Below the pieces are notes generated by a model. The model searched no databases. It was not told where the DNA came from and saw only the letters and a list, made by a program, of their open reading frames with translations. The position numbers and the translations under genes were made by a program. From the NCBI GenBank assembly GCA_030619425.1, contig JAUXBJ010000116.1, forward strand, positions 1 through 6,474: a DNA stretch of 6,474 bases, written 5' to 3'. This DNA comes from a bacterium. GTDB lineage: Bacteria > Zixibacteria > MSB-5A5 > GN15 > FEB-12. Each line of letters opens with the position of its first letter. Position 1 is the stretch's first letter. This document shows positions 1-6,451 of this stretch, piece after piece.

Positions 1-1779
1 GTCTCGCCAGCCGCGGACACAATTGCGGTCGGCGGTAAGCGGATCATCAGCTTCACTATCCAGGAAGAGCCAGACCTCGATAGAGGAATTCATGAAGGCG
101 AGGTTCGAGCGACCTCCGGTCAGGGCCAGGCTGTGCTTGACATTTACCTGACAGTTTCCTGCCGCGAGCCGGCGTGGATTCTGAATCCGAGCAGGTATGA
201 ACATAGCATGACGATCGTGGCTGAGGTCAGTATCGATGACAATACTGCAAACGACCCTGACGATCGGGTCGCGGCGTTCGTAGGCGCACAGCTCAGGGGC
301 GTTGCCAATGTCGAACCGGGAATGTCGAATTCCAAGGTGGTATTCCTGACCGTGTACAGTAACCGAACCAGCGGCGAAACCGTGCGCTTCCAGGTGTGGG
401 ACGACGACCAATGCCAGCTGTACAACAGCACGTTTGAGCATTATGCCTTCGTGTCCAACGGCATGATCGGCAGCCCGGATGACCCGGTGCCGCTCACGGC
501 CGCCGATGTGCTCCCTGACAATGTGCAGGTGATCCCGCTTAGTCAGGGCTGGAACTGGTTCTCGACCTACGTGACCGGAATGGATATGAGCGCAGATGGT
601 GTGCTGTCCGACCTCACACCGGCCGTTGGGGATATTCTCAAGTCGCAAACCGCTTTCGCCCAGTTTGATCCTGGCATGGGCTGGGTCGGTTCGCTTCAGT
701 TGCTGGATAACGTTTCTGGCTACATGGTCAAACTGTCGGAACCGGGGAATATCATTCAGGAAGGTTCGGTGGTCGATCCCCTGACCACACTGGTTCAGGT
801 AGTCGACGGGTGGAACTGGGTCGGCTATCTTCCGGATGGGCCGATCGAGGTTGATGAGGCACTCCAGGACCTAAATGCAATTCTCGCCGGCGGGGATATG
901 GTCAGGAGTCAGTATTCGTTCAGCCAGTTTGTCAACAGCGGAAATGATGCGGGGTGGTTTGGCGATCTTAAATCCATGGAACCGGGAGAGGGATACAAGC
1001 TCTATCTCGGAAACGGCAGTGAAGCAGGAGACGGCTTCAGGTATCCGAGTTATAAAGGTGCAAGCCCAACCTCACCGCCCGTTGTTTCTGAACAGGTCAT
1101 TTGTCGGAAGACGGAAACAGTGGAAGGATTGCCCGACTGGACCGTCAGCCAGAACGCATACCAGTACAACATGACGGTTATCGCCAGACTGAATATCGAA
1201 GGAAGCGAGGGTCGTAGCGACAACGATGTGATCGGGGCGTTTGTCGATGGCGAGTGTCGCGGAATAGCTCGACCGATCCATCTCTCTGCTACCGACCAGT
1301 ATGCAGCGTTTCTGATGATCCACAGCAACGAGGCTATCGGCGAGTCTGTGAACTTTCAGGTGTTTGTGCCTGAATCGCGGATGGTCTACAATGTTGCAGA
1401 GGTCATAACCTACGAAGCGGATGCAGCGGCGGGTACAGTGCGGGAACCACTGGTTCTGAGGACCTCTGGAGTCGCCTTCGAGGTTCCGGGGACGATGCCC
1501 AACGACTACAGCTTGTCGCAGAACTATCCCAACCCGTTTAACCCGGTCACAATCATAAGGTATAACCTGCCGGCACCTGGCGAAATCACACTGTCCGTGT
1601 ACAACATACTTGGTCAGAAAGTCAGAACGCTAGTCTCGGGTTTTGTAGATTCAGGGCCGCACGAGGCAATCTGGAACGGCAGAGACGAAGACGGGCAACC
1701 GGTTTCGACGGGAGTGTACCTGTATCGTATAGAGAGTGGTGAATTCAACCAGACCAAGAAGATGATTCTGATCAAATAG
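1..1779 (+). CDS. Secreted modular protein with C-terminal FlgD-like / T9SS-type sorting domain (5' truncated)
   Basis: The reading frame is open from base 1 to the TAG at 1777-1779, giving 592 visible residues. The true start is upstream, and the in-frame GTG at 133 is only an internal valine. Visible residues 1-53 look like the last strands of an Ig/BACON-like beta-sandwich (pattern 'G-x-H-x-G-x-V-x-A' then 'AVLDIYLTV'). Module A1 spans about 58-166, tandem GWNW modules B1 and B2 about 174-260 and 261-341, module A2 about 379-488, and the C-terminal module about 499-592. The last has the hallmark SQNYPNPFNP, then 'YNILGQKVRTL', 'WNGRDEDGQPVSTGVYLYRI' and a basic end 'TKKMILIK'. In FCB-group bacteria such ends direct export across the outer membrane or anchor the protein at the surface. 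No catalytic motif is visible in this part, so any enzyme domain would lie upstream. An extracellular adhesive or binding role is only a guess. The gene converges on the phosphate operon and has no evident functional link to it. Confidence 0.9.
   Translation, partial: VSPAADTIAVGGKRIISFTIQEEPDLDRGIHEGEVRATSGQGQAVLDIYLTVSCREPAWILNPSRYEHSMTIVAEVSIDDNTANDPDDRVAAFVGAQLRGVANVEPGMSNSKVVFLTVYSNRTSGETVRFQVWDDDQCQLYNSTFEHYAFVSNGMIGSPDDPVPLTAADVLPDNVQVIPLSQGWNWFSTYVTGMDMSADGVLSDLTPAVGDILKSQTAFAQFDPGMGWVGSLQLLDNVSGYMVKLSEPGNIIQEGSVVDPLTTLVQVVDGWNWVGYLPDGPIEVDEALQDLNAILAGGDMVRSQYSFSQFVNSGNDAGWFGDLKSMEPGEGYKLYLGNGSEAGDGFRYPSYKGASPTSPPVVSEQVICRKTETVEGLPDWTVSQNAYQYNMTVIARLNIEGSEGRSDNDVIGAFVDGECRGIARPIHLSATDQYAAFLMIHSNEAIGESVNFQVFVPESRMVYNVAEVITYEADAAAGTVREPLVLRTSGVAFEVPGTMPNDYSLSQNYPNPFNPVTIIRYNLPAPGEITLSVYNILGQKVRTLVSGFVDSGPHEAIWNGRDEDGQPVSTGVYLYRIESGEFNQTKKMILIK
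172..498 (+). repeat. Protein module A, copy 1
   Basis: This codes for about 109 residues that match a second copy at 1135-1464. Shared landmarks, in order, are a Trp followed by a Tyr-containing stretch and 'MT(I/V)(V/I)A', an Asp-rich loop (DDNTANDPDD here), 'AAFVG-x4-RGVA', a 'FLTVYSN' strand, 'GE-x-V-x-FQVW' and a Tyr-rich end before 'PLTA'. The acidic loop could bind a metal such as calcium, but that is inference. I cannot name the domain family with confidence. Confidence 0.7.
520..1023 (+). repeat. Tandem GWNW protein modules B1 and B2
   Basis: Two adjacent modules of 80-90 residues each (split near base 780) follow the same plan: a strand ending in 'GWNW', a helix-like stretch with 'LSDL' or 'LQDL', 'GD(I/M)(L/V)(K/R)SQ-x2-F-x-QF', 'GW(V/F)G(S/D)L', and finally 'GY(M/K)(V/L)(K/Y)L'. 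Conservation is at protein level and the DNA copies have diverged, so this is an old duplication. Similar 'GWNW...KSQ...GW' units are common in large secreted proteins of FCB-group bacteria. Their function is not known to me. Confidence 0.75.
1135..1464 (+). repeat. Protein module A, copy 2
   Basis: This is the second copy of the module at 172-498. It shows 'WTVSQNAYQYNMTVIARL', an acidic loop (EGSEGRSDND), 'GAFVDGECRGIA', 'FLMIHSN', 'GESVNFQVF' and an end near 'PLVLRT'. Both copies have a Cys-Arg pair on the N-terminal side of the first Trp (visible residues 54 and 368). A second cysteine lies inside each copy but at different places (138 and 419), so a conserved disulfide is uncertain. The C-terminal sorting module follows directly. 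Confidence 0.7.
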
Positions 1780-1814
1780 AGTATGCGCCTTCAGCGCACG
1801 CGATTCTGATCAAA
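1764..1814 (+). repeat. 13-base direct repeat flanking the stop codon region
   Basis: The 13-mer GATTCTGATCAAA occurs at 1764-1776, where it codes the last residues (ILIK) just before the TAG stop, and again at 1802-1814 in the untranslated region. The copies are offset by 38 bases, so the second is not in the coding frame. Between them a short 5-bp hairpin (TGCGC/GCGCA, 1784-1798) is present. The repeat may be a scar of a duplicated or recombined gene end, or chance. Confidence 0.6.
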
Positions 1815-1827
1815 AGACAGGAGAGCA

Positions 1828-1864
1828 ACGCAAGAGGGCCTCAATCGAGGCCCTCTTCTTGCGT
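1828..1864 (+). terminator. Strong hairpin, probable intrinsic terminator, possibly bidirectional
   Basis: A perfect 11-bp stem AAGAGGGCCTC (1832-1842) pairs with GAGGCCCTCTT (1847-1857) across a four-base loop AATC. Four more pairs (ACGC 1828-1831 with GCGT 1861-1864) extend it past a three-base bulge (1858-1860). It lies 49 bases after the stop of the secreted-protein gene. The 3' flank on the plus strand is only moderately T-rich (CTTCTT is partly inside the stem). On the minus strand the flank is also pyrimidine-rich and ends in a TTTT run. It may therefore also stop read-through from phoU, whose stop is about 200 bases away. Confidence 0.65.
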
Positions 1865-2068
1865 GCCAGTACCTTGCCTGCTGTTCGGTGATTCGCTCTT
1901 CCGGTCCACTGAGACAGCTTGGCGTCGCTGATTCGCGGGATTCAGGGAGACATGCCTAAGCCGCAGTTCTAAGTAAGATAGTCCACGATGGCCCACCATC
2001 GACTCAGATTCTATTCAGGGTCTTTGGCCGGAGACCCCTTCAGTGCGACCGTTTTAGTTCTGCTTGTC
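1865..2068. other. Gene-free gap between convergent transcripts
   Basis: I see no supported gene, RNA or promoter here. Two weak inverted repeats are present: CGATGG/CCATCG with loop CCCA (1986-2001), and GGGTCT/AGACCC with an eight-base loop (2018-2037). The latter begins 31 bases after the phoU stop on the minus strand. Neither is followed by a T-run in the minus direction, so neither is a convincing terminator for the phosphate operon. Confidence 0.5.
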
Positions 2069-2725
2069 TCAGTAGCCCCGGTGGCGCACGATTTCGCCCT
2101 CGATCATGTAGATGACATCCTCGGCAATGTTGGTCGCATGATCGGCGATTCGCTCAAGATTCCTGGAAATACTCAGCAGGTTTACATGAAACCCAACGTT
2201 ACCAGGGTCGGCCTGAATCTGCTTCAGACAAGAATGAAAGGCTGCTCTGTGAAACTCGTCGACCAGGTCATCATTTTGGATCACCTCACGCGCCATGTTA
2301 ACATCCTGTTTAACCAGGGCATCGACGCTCTGCCTAACCATCGTCATGGCGGCATCCAACATAGACGTAAGATTAAACGGAGCGGATTTTCCGGGTAAGG
2401 AGACCGATTCTCTGGCGTGTTCGGCAATGTTGACGGCCAGATCAGCAATTCTTTCAAGATCACTGTTAATTTTCAACACCGCCACGATGTACCGAAGATC
2501 GGCCGCAACAGGCTGGTGAAGCGCCAGGATCTTCAGGCAATCCTCTTCCACCTCGATTTCGTAAGAATCAATGGCCGGATCTGAATCGATCACTTCGTCT
2601 GCCAGTTCAGTATTCATCTCAGTGGCAGACCTCACAGCTTTCTGCAAGGTGTCCTCAACCATTGCGGCAAGGCGCAGAATCTTTTTCTTTAGTCTCTCAA
2701 TCTCATTCTGAAAGTGTCTGGTCAT
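2069..2725 (-). CDS. phoU: Phosphate uptake / signalling regulator PhoU
   Basis: PhoU is a cytoplasmic peripheral protein that restrains the Pst transporter and, in well-studied bacteria, passes the phosphate status to the PhoR kinase. The 218 residues are the normal family length and all-helical in character. They form two similar three-helix PhoU repeats. Each carries the metal-cluster type motif: 'SDLERIADLAVNIAEHA' at residues 88-104 and 'RNLERIADHATNIAEDV' at 188-204. The N-terminus (MTRHFQNEIERLKKKI) and 'HQPVAADLR' (70-78) are also typical. The ATG start lies 15 bases after the pstB stop and has an AGGA Shine-Dalgarno core eight bases upstream, so it is almost certainly translated from the pst message. 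It is the last gene of the operon. No phoB or phoR follows, since the next gene is convergent. Confidence 0.96.
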   Translation of the reverse strand: MTRHFQNEIERLKKKILRLAAMVEDTLQKAVRSATEMNTELADEVIDSDPAIDSYEIEVEEDCLKILALHQPVAADLRYIVAVLKINSDLERIADLAVNIAEHARESVSLPGKSAPFNLTSMLDAAMTMVRQSVDALVKQDVNMAREVIQNDDLVDEFHRAAFHSCLKQIQADPGNVGFHVNLLSISRNLERIADHATNIAEDVIYMIEGEIVRHRGY

Positions 2726-2740
2726 GATTGCTTTCCTGAC

Positions 2741-3574
2741 TTAACCGAATCTTCCGGTAACGTAGTCTTCCGTCTTTTTCTTAGCCGGTCTTGTAAATAT
2801 CTGTTTGGTAGGTCCGTATTCAATCAAACGCCCCTCATAGAAAAAGCCGGTATGATCGGAGACTCGTGCTGCCTGTTGCATGTTGTGCGTGACGATGACG
2901 ATTGTGTACTGTTTTCGCAATTCTCCGATCAGATCCTCGATCTTTGCCGTTGATATCGGGTCAAGCGCCGAGGCCGGCTCATCCATGAGGATAACCTCCG
3001 GTTGAATGGCCAAAGCCCTGGCGATGCAAAGCCGTTGCTGTTGTCCTCCGGATAACATAAAAGCGCTATTGTCCAGATTGTCCTTCACTTCATCCCATAG
3101 TGCCGCCTGTTTCAACGAATGCTCAACAACCTGTGCGATCAACTGCTTATCTTTGATGCCGTTGACCCGCAAGCCGTAGGCGATATTGTCGAAAAGCGAT
3201 TTCGGAAAGGGATTAGACTTCTGGAAAACCATACCCACTCGTGTACGGATCACTGACGGATCGTCAAAGTCTCTGTATATATCTCGACTGTCGAGCCGAA
3301 CGGCGCCACTCATGCTGGTCCCGGGAATGGTTTCATTCATCCGATTCAGAGTGCGTAGAAACGTGGACTTGCCGCAGCCGGAGGGTCCGATTAACGCTGT
3401 TACGCGATTTTGCCTGATCTTCATCGAAATATCGAACAAGGCTTGAACGTCTCCATATGAGAAAGACAGGTTCTCGACGATTATCTTGTATTTGGCATCT
3501 GGCTGCAACCTGCCTGAAACCATCGCTATGGAACCTGGAGCTTTCATGCGGTCGGTCTTACTGGGCGCTGACAC
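2741..3574 (-). CDS. pstB: Phosphate ABC transporter ATP-binding protein PstB
   Basis: PstB is the ATPase of the PstSCAB importer and sits on the cytoplasmic face of the PstC/PstA channel. All ABC motifs are intact: Walker [10 protein letters not shown] (63-71), Q-loop Gln118 in '[12 protein letters not shown]', signature LSGGQQQR (174-181), Walker B VILMDEP with catalytic Glu199, D-loop SALD (202-205) and switch His230 in 'THNMQQA'. The end 'YVTGRFG' is the usual PstB C-terminus. At 277 residues it is some 25 longer than the common form because of an N-terminal extension. The GTG start is preferred because GAGGAG stands five bases upstream, while the internal ATGs at residues 10 and 18 have no Shine-Dalgarno. 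The start overlaps the 3' end of pstA by 17 bases, suggesting translational coupling. Confidence 0.97.
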   Translation of the reverse strand: MSAPSKTDRMKAPGSIAMVSGRLQPDAKYKIIVENLSFSYGDVQALFDISMKIRQNRVTALIGPSGCGKSTFLRTLNRMNETIPGTSMSGAVRLDSRDIYRDFDDPSVIRTRVGMVFQKSNPFPKSLFDNIAYGLRVNGIKDKQLIAQVVEHSLKQAALWDEVKDNLDNSAFMLSGGQQQRLCIARALAIQPEVILMDEPASALDPISTAKIEDLIGELRKQYTIVIVTHNMQQAARVSDHTGFFYEGRLIEYGPTKQIFTRPAKKKTEDYVTGRFG

Positions 3575-4523
3575 GGCTTCTCCTCATCCGCGATCGAATC
3601 AGGATCGCAACAGAATTCAAGGCAAAGGTTAACAGGAGTAGTACCAGGATCGTTCCGTAAAGGATCGGTTTGGTGGCTTCTATATCCGGTGATTGCGTTG
3701 CCATAACGTATACATGATATCCCAGTTCCATGAATTGATCGTTCAGTTTGGTTGGCAAGTAAGGTAGATAATAGGCCGCACCGGTGAACATGATCGGCGC
3801 AACTTCGCCCGCACCTCGTGACACGGCCAGAATAGAACCGGTGAGTATGCCCGGCATCGCCTGGGGAATGATGATTCTCCGGATGGTTTGCAGTTTGGTG
3901 GCCCCGAGGGCATAGCTTCCTTCCCGCAATTCAATCGATATCGTGCGTAATGCTTCCTCGGTGGATACAATGACTACTGGAAGCGTGAGCAGAGCCAGGG
4001 TCAGCGATGCCCAAATGATGGCCGGCTGGCCCCACACCGGTCCTGCCTCCGGATAGAACAGCGAATCCAGTCCGCCGCCGACAAAACTGATGAAAAAACC
4101 AAGACCGAAAAGACCGAAGACGATCGAAGGAACACCGGCCAGGTTGTTAATAGCAATTCGGATCAGGCGGACGACGCGTGATTTTGGCGACGTGTACTCT
4201 TGCAGATAAATGGCTGTGAAAACGCCCACCGGGACTACGGCGATGACCATCAGCATTACAAGAGCCACGGTACCGAAGATTGCCGGGAAGATACCTCCTG
4301 CTTCCATGCCCTGTTCAGGGGGATGAGTCAGAAACTCCCAGCTAATAGTGCCGATGCCTCCAATGACAATGTTGCCAATGATGACTACCAATATGACAAG
4401 AATTATCAGCATGGCTGACAATGTCAGGCTACGGGGGATAAGCCCCCGAGGCTTACATCCGATGTTCATCTGACTGACAACTTCCAGGGAGTTGGCATTT
4501 GGCTGCAACTCTATCTGCTTCAT
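3558..4523 (-). CDS. pstA: Phosphate ABC transporter permease PstA
   Basis: PstA is one of the two inner-membrane subunits forming the phosphate channel. The 321 residues carry about six membrane segments (about 35-55, 80-107, 118-148, 167-187, 226-248 and 287-310). Before the fifth lies the cytoplasmic EAA coupling loop '[19 protein letters not shown]', which contacts PstB. '[19 protein letters not shown]' (126-144) and '[16 protein letters not shown]' (235-250) are typical of PstA rather than PstC. A stretch of about 30 polar residues precedes the first membrane segment, making it slightly long. The ATG overlaps the pstC stop as ATGA, with a weak GGGAAAG upstream, so translation is probably coupled to pstC. 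Confidence 0.96.
   Translation of the reverse strand: MKQIELQPNANSLEVVSQMNIGCKPRGLIPRSLTLSAMLIILVILVVIIGNIVIGGIGTISWEFLTHPPEQGMEAGGIFPAIFGTVALVMLMVIAVVPVGVFTAIYLQEYTSPKSRVVRLIRIAINNLAGVPSIVFGLFGLGFFISFVGGGLDSLFYPEAGPVWGQPAIIWASLTLALLTLPVVIVSTEEALRTISIELREGSYALGATKLQTIRRIIIPQAMPGILTGSILAVSRGAGEVAPIMFTGAAYYLPYLPTKLNDQFMELGYHVYVMATQSPDIEATKPILYGTILVLLLLTFALNSVAILIRSRMRRSRVSAQ
3580..3585 (-). promoter_or_regulatory. Ribosome binding site deciding the pstB GTG start
   Basis: On the minus strand GAGGAG ends five bases before the GTG at 3574-3572. It lies inside the last codons of pstA. Since the later in-frame ATG codons lack any such site, it supports the longer PstB form. Confidence 0.7.
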
Positions 4524-5479
4524 ATCGTCTTTCCCGCCAGCCGTTCTTTGAGCCGCGTCAAAACGATGTCACCACCGAGGTTTATCAGGAAAGTGAAGAC
4601 AAACAGCAGCGACCCAATCATAAACAGTACGTGATAATGGGTATCGCCAAATACGACCTCGGCTAATTCGGCTGCTATCGTTGCTGAGAAAGTTCGCGTC
4701 GAATCAAGAATACTTGCTGAGATGATCGCCGCATTGCCGGAAGCCATTAGCACGATCATTGTCTCCCCAACTGCTCGACCGAAGCCAAGCACCACTCCGG
4801 CGGAGATGCCGGGAATCGCAGCCGGAAACACCGTGGTCATCGAAACCTGCCAGGGGTTGGCGCCAAGCGCAGTGGCGGCATCGCGAAGTGAACGTGGCAC
4901 CGAGGTCATCGCGTCTTCAGCAACAGTGAACACGATCGGAATGACCGCCAGTCCGAGGGCGATACCGGCGTTGAAAGCATTCAGTCTGAATGTGAGTCCC
5001 AGCGCATTCTGTAGTACCGTTGCCAGCACCATCAGAGCAAAGAAGCCAAGCACAACCGAGGGGATTGCGGCCAGTGTTTCGATGGCTGGTTTGATAATTT
5101 CCCGTATTCGTCGGGATGCAAACTCCGATGAGAATATCGCGGCCCCAACGCCAAGTGGAATGGCGAAGAGCATGGCCACCAGAGCCGCCTTCAGAGTGCC
5201 GATAAACAGTGGCAAGAGAGAGAACTTGGGAACCTCTGAGTTCGGTTGCCAGGACCATTTGGAATCCCGTCCTTCATAGAACTGTTGCTTGAATACCATT
5301 TTGTCGAGGCTGGCTTCTTCCTGAACGTAGCTGTTTGTGAAAATTGGAATGGCTTCTTTGAACACAAACACAAAGATCAACAGAATAGCTATCAGGGCCA
5401 CGAAGGCAGTAATCGAGATCAGTTTCTCGCCAGTGAATTCGCGCCACCGCGATTTTGGCTTGAATATCAGTCGTTCCAT
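4520..5479 (-). CDS. pstC: Phosphate ABC transporter permease PstC
   Basis: PstC is the partner of PstA in the inner-membrane phosphate channel. The 319 residues show a short basic N-terminus, a first membrane segment (about 21-41) and a periplasmic loop of about 45 residues (45-88). Further membrane segments lie near 92-118, 132-160, 171-189, 226-255 and 285-306. The EAA loop is 'DAMTSVPRSLRDAATALGA' (189-207), and 'FGRAVGETMIVLMASGN' (233-249) is diagnostic for PstC. The start ATG has only a weak purine stretch (TTGAGAACGA) upstream. It lies 87 bases after pstS, right behind a strong hairpin, so its translation may be lower than that of pstS. The 3' end overlaps pstA. Confidence 0.96.
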   Translation of the reverse strand: MERLIFKPKSRWREFTGEKLISITAFVALIAILLIFVFVFKEAIPIFTNSYVQEEASLDKMVFKQQFYEGRDSKWSWQPNSEVPKFSLLPLFIGTLKAALVAMLFAIPLGVGAAIFSSEFASRRIREIIKPAIETLAAIPSVVLGFFALMVLATVLQNALGLTFRLNAFNAGIALGLAVIPIVFTVAEDAMTSVPRSLRDAATALGANPWQVSMTTVFPAAIPGISAGVVLGFGRAVGETMIVLMASGNAAIISASILDSTRTFSATIAAELAEVVFGDTHYHVLFMIGSLLFVFTFLINLGGDIVLTRLKERLAGKTI

Positions 5480-5492
5480 TCGTTCTCAACTT

Positions 5493-5528
5493 ACATGCGG
5501 CGCGACGTCCGGAGAACGTCGCGCCTGT
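5493..5528 (-). promoter_or_regulatory. Bulged hairpin between pstS and pstC
   Basis: A perfect 10-bp stem, GGCGCGACGT (5499-5508) with ACGTCGCGCC (5516-5525), encloses a seven-base loop. Four more pairs (TACA 5492-5495 with TGTA 5526-5529) extend it beyond a three-base bulge TGC. It starts about 37 bases after the pstS stop and ends about 12 bases before the pstC start, with no T-run after it, so it is not a classical terminator. In binding-protein-dependent transporter operons such structures commonly protect the 3' end of the binding-protein message, or lower expression of the permease genes. A smaller hairpin, TTGCC/GGCAA (5533-5547), lies next to it. That this one does so is inference. 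Confidence 0.6.
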
Positions 5529-5566
5529 ATTGTTGCCGGCCAGGCAAGGGGAACTGTCGAGTTACA

Positions 5567-6418
5567 CTAATCCACCATCTCAGCCAGAGCGCGCTCTTTG
5601 GGAAGCGGGATGTAGTCCATCGCTTCAGCTACCTTCTGGCCTTCTTCGGAAAGCGCCCAGTTGACCAGCTTTTTCAGCTCGCCCGTTGGCTTCCCATTGA
5701 AGAACCAGTACAGGTCGCGTGAGATCGGATAGTCGCCGCTGGAAATCGTTTCCATTGTCGGCAGTATGGCCGGATCAGCATCAACCTTTCGTACTGCGGC
5801 GAACTTGACTCCGGTTGCCCAGGCAATACCTCCATAGCCAATTCCGTTCTTGTCTTTGGACACGGCATTGACCACCGCAGCAGTTCCCGGAAGGGTCTGT
5901 GTGTACTCTGAATAATCTTCTTTGTTGAGTACTTGCTTCTTGAAGAAGGCGTACGTCCCGGAGTTATTCTCCCGGCCGTAGAGGATTACTCGTGCATCAC
6001 TGCCGCCAACCTCTTTCCAATTGGTAATAGCCCCCGTGTATATGCCCTTGAGTTGGGCGAAGCTGAGTTCCTTGACCGGGTTAGCCTCGTGCAGGAAGAC
6101 TGAGATACCATCCAATGCTACCGAGATACGGTACGGTTTGATCCCTTTTTGTTCAGCCAGCTTGTATTCTTTCTCCTTCATGTCGCGCGAAGCCTCGCAG
6201 ATGTCGGTCGCACCATTCAGAAGAGCGGCTATGCCCGTACCGGAACCACCGCCTGAGACCCCGATAACGACGCCGGGGTTCTTCTTCATGTACTCTTCAG
6301 CCCATCGCTGGCCGAGTCGCACGAGAGTGTCAGAGCCTTTGATGGTTATAGTGCTACCAGCAAAGAGTATCGCTGCCGACAACAACAGCGCCAGTCCGCA
6401 GATCAGGATGTTTTTCAT
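5567..6418 (-). CDS. pstS: Periplasmic phosphate-binding protein PstS
   Basis: PstS captures inorganic phosphate in the periplasm and delivers it to PstC/PstA. The 283 residues start with a signal peptide (MKNILICGLALLLSAAILFA, likely cleavage just after), without a proper lipobox, so a soluble periplasmic form is expected. Phosphate-contact regions are all present: KGSDT (27-31), SGGGSGTG (55-62), an Asp at 103 in 'ALDGIS', and GRENNSGTY (148-156). 'AQLKGIYTGAITNW' (121-134) and 'GIGYGGIAW' (192-200) are also typical of the family. The ATG is fixed by AAGGAG six bases upstream. It is the first Pst gene, and the preceding gene ends only 33 bases before it, so it may not have its own promoter. 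I found no Pho box. Confidence 0.96.
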   Translation of the reverse strand: MKNILICGLALLLSAAILFAGSTITIKGSDTLVRLGQRWAEEYMKKNPGVVIGVSGGGSGTGIAALLNGATDICEASRDMKEKEYKLAEQKGIKPYRISVALDGISVFLHEANPVKELSFAQLKGIYTGAITNWKEVGGSDARVILYGRENNSGTYAFFKKQVLNKEDYSEYTQTLPGTAAVVNAVSKDKNGIGYGGIAWATGVKFAAVRKVDADPAILPTMETISSGDYPISRDLYWFFNGKPTGELKKLVNWALSEEGQKVAEAMDYIPLPKERALAEMVD

Positions 6419-6424
6419 TTTGTT

Positions 6425-6430
6425 CTCCTT
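6425..6430 (-). promoter_or_regulatory. Strong ribosome binding site of pstS
   Basis: On the minus strand AAGGAG stands six bases before the pstS ATG. It is one of the two best Shine-Dalgarno sequences in the operon (with pstB), while that of pstC is weak. This fits a surplus of binding protein over permease. Confidence 0.75.
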
Positions 6431-6451
6431 GATTTGGTTTTCCGGGCTAAC

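Noticed and set aside
133..135. GTG as start of the secreted protein
   Set aside because: The frame is open and protein-like from base 1, with beta-sandwich type sequence upstream and no Shine-Dalgarno before 133, so the gene begins outside the window.
144..431. Minus-strand open frame opposite the secreted protein (95 codons)
   Set aside because: It is a shadow of a well-supported repeat module on the other strand.
2018..2037. Inverted repeat GGGTCT/AGACCC as terminator of the pst operon
   Set aside because: Only six pairs with an eight-base loop and no T-run after it on the minus strand.
1988..2398. Open frame of 136 codons on the plus strand over the 3' end of phoU
   Set aside because: More than two thirds is antisense to phoU, and its composition is not protein-like in that part. 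Only the first 27 codons are in free sequence.
4722..5279. Long open frame (185 codons) on the plus strand opposite pstC
   Set aside because: It lies wholly inside pstC, its product is Ala/Ser/Thr/Pro/Ile-rich in the way of an antisense shadow, and pstC has full family support.
5246..5722. Open frame of 158 codons on the plus strand across the pstS-pstC junction
   Set aside because: It is antisense to two certain genes and runs through the hairpin. No recognisable domain or ribosome site.
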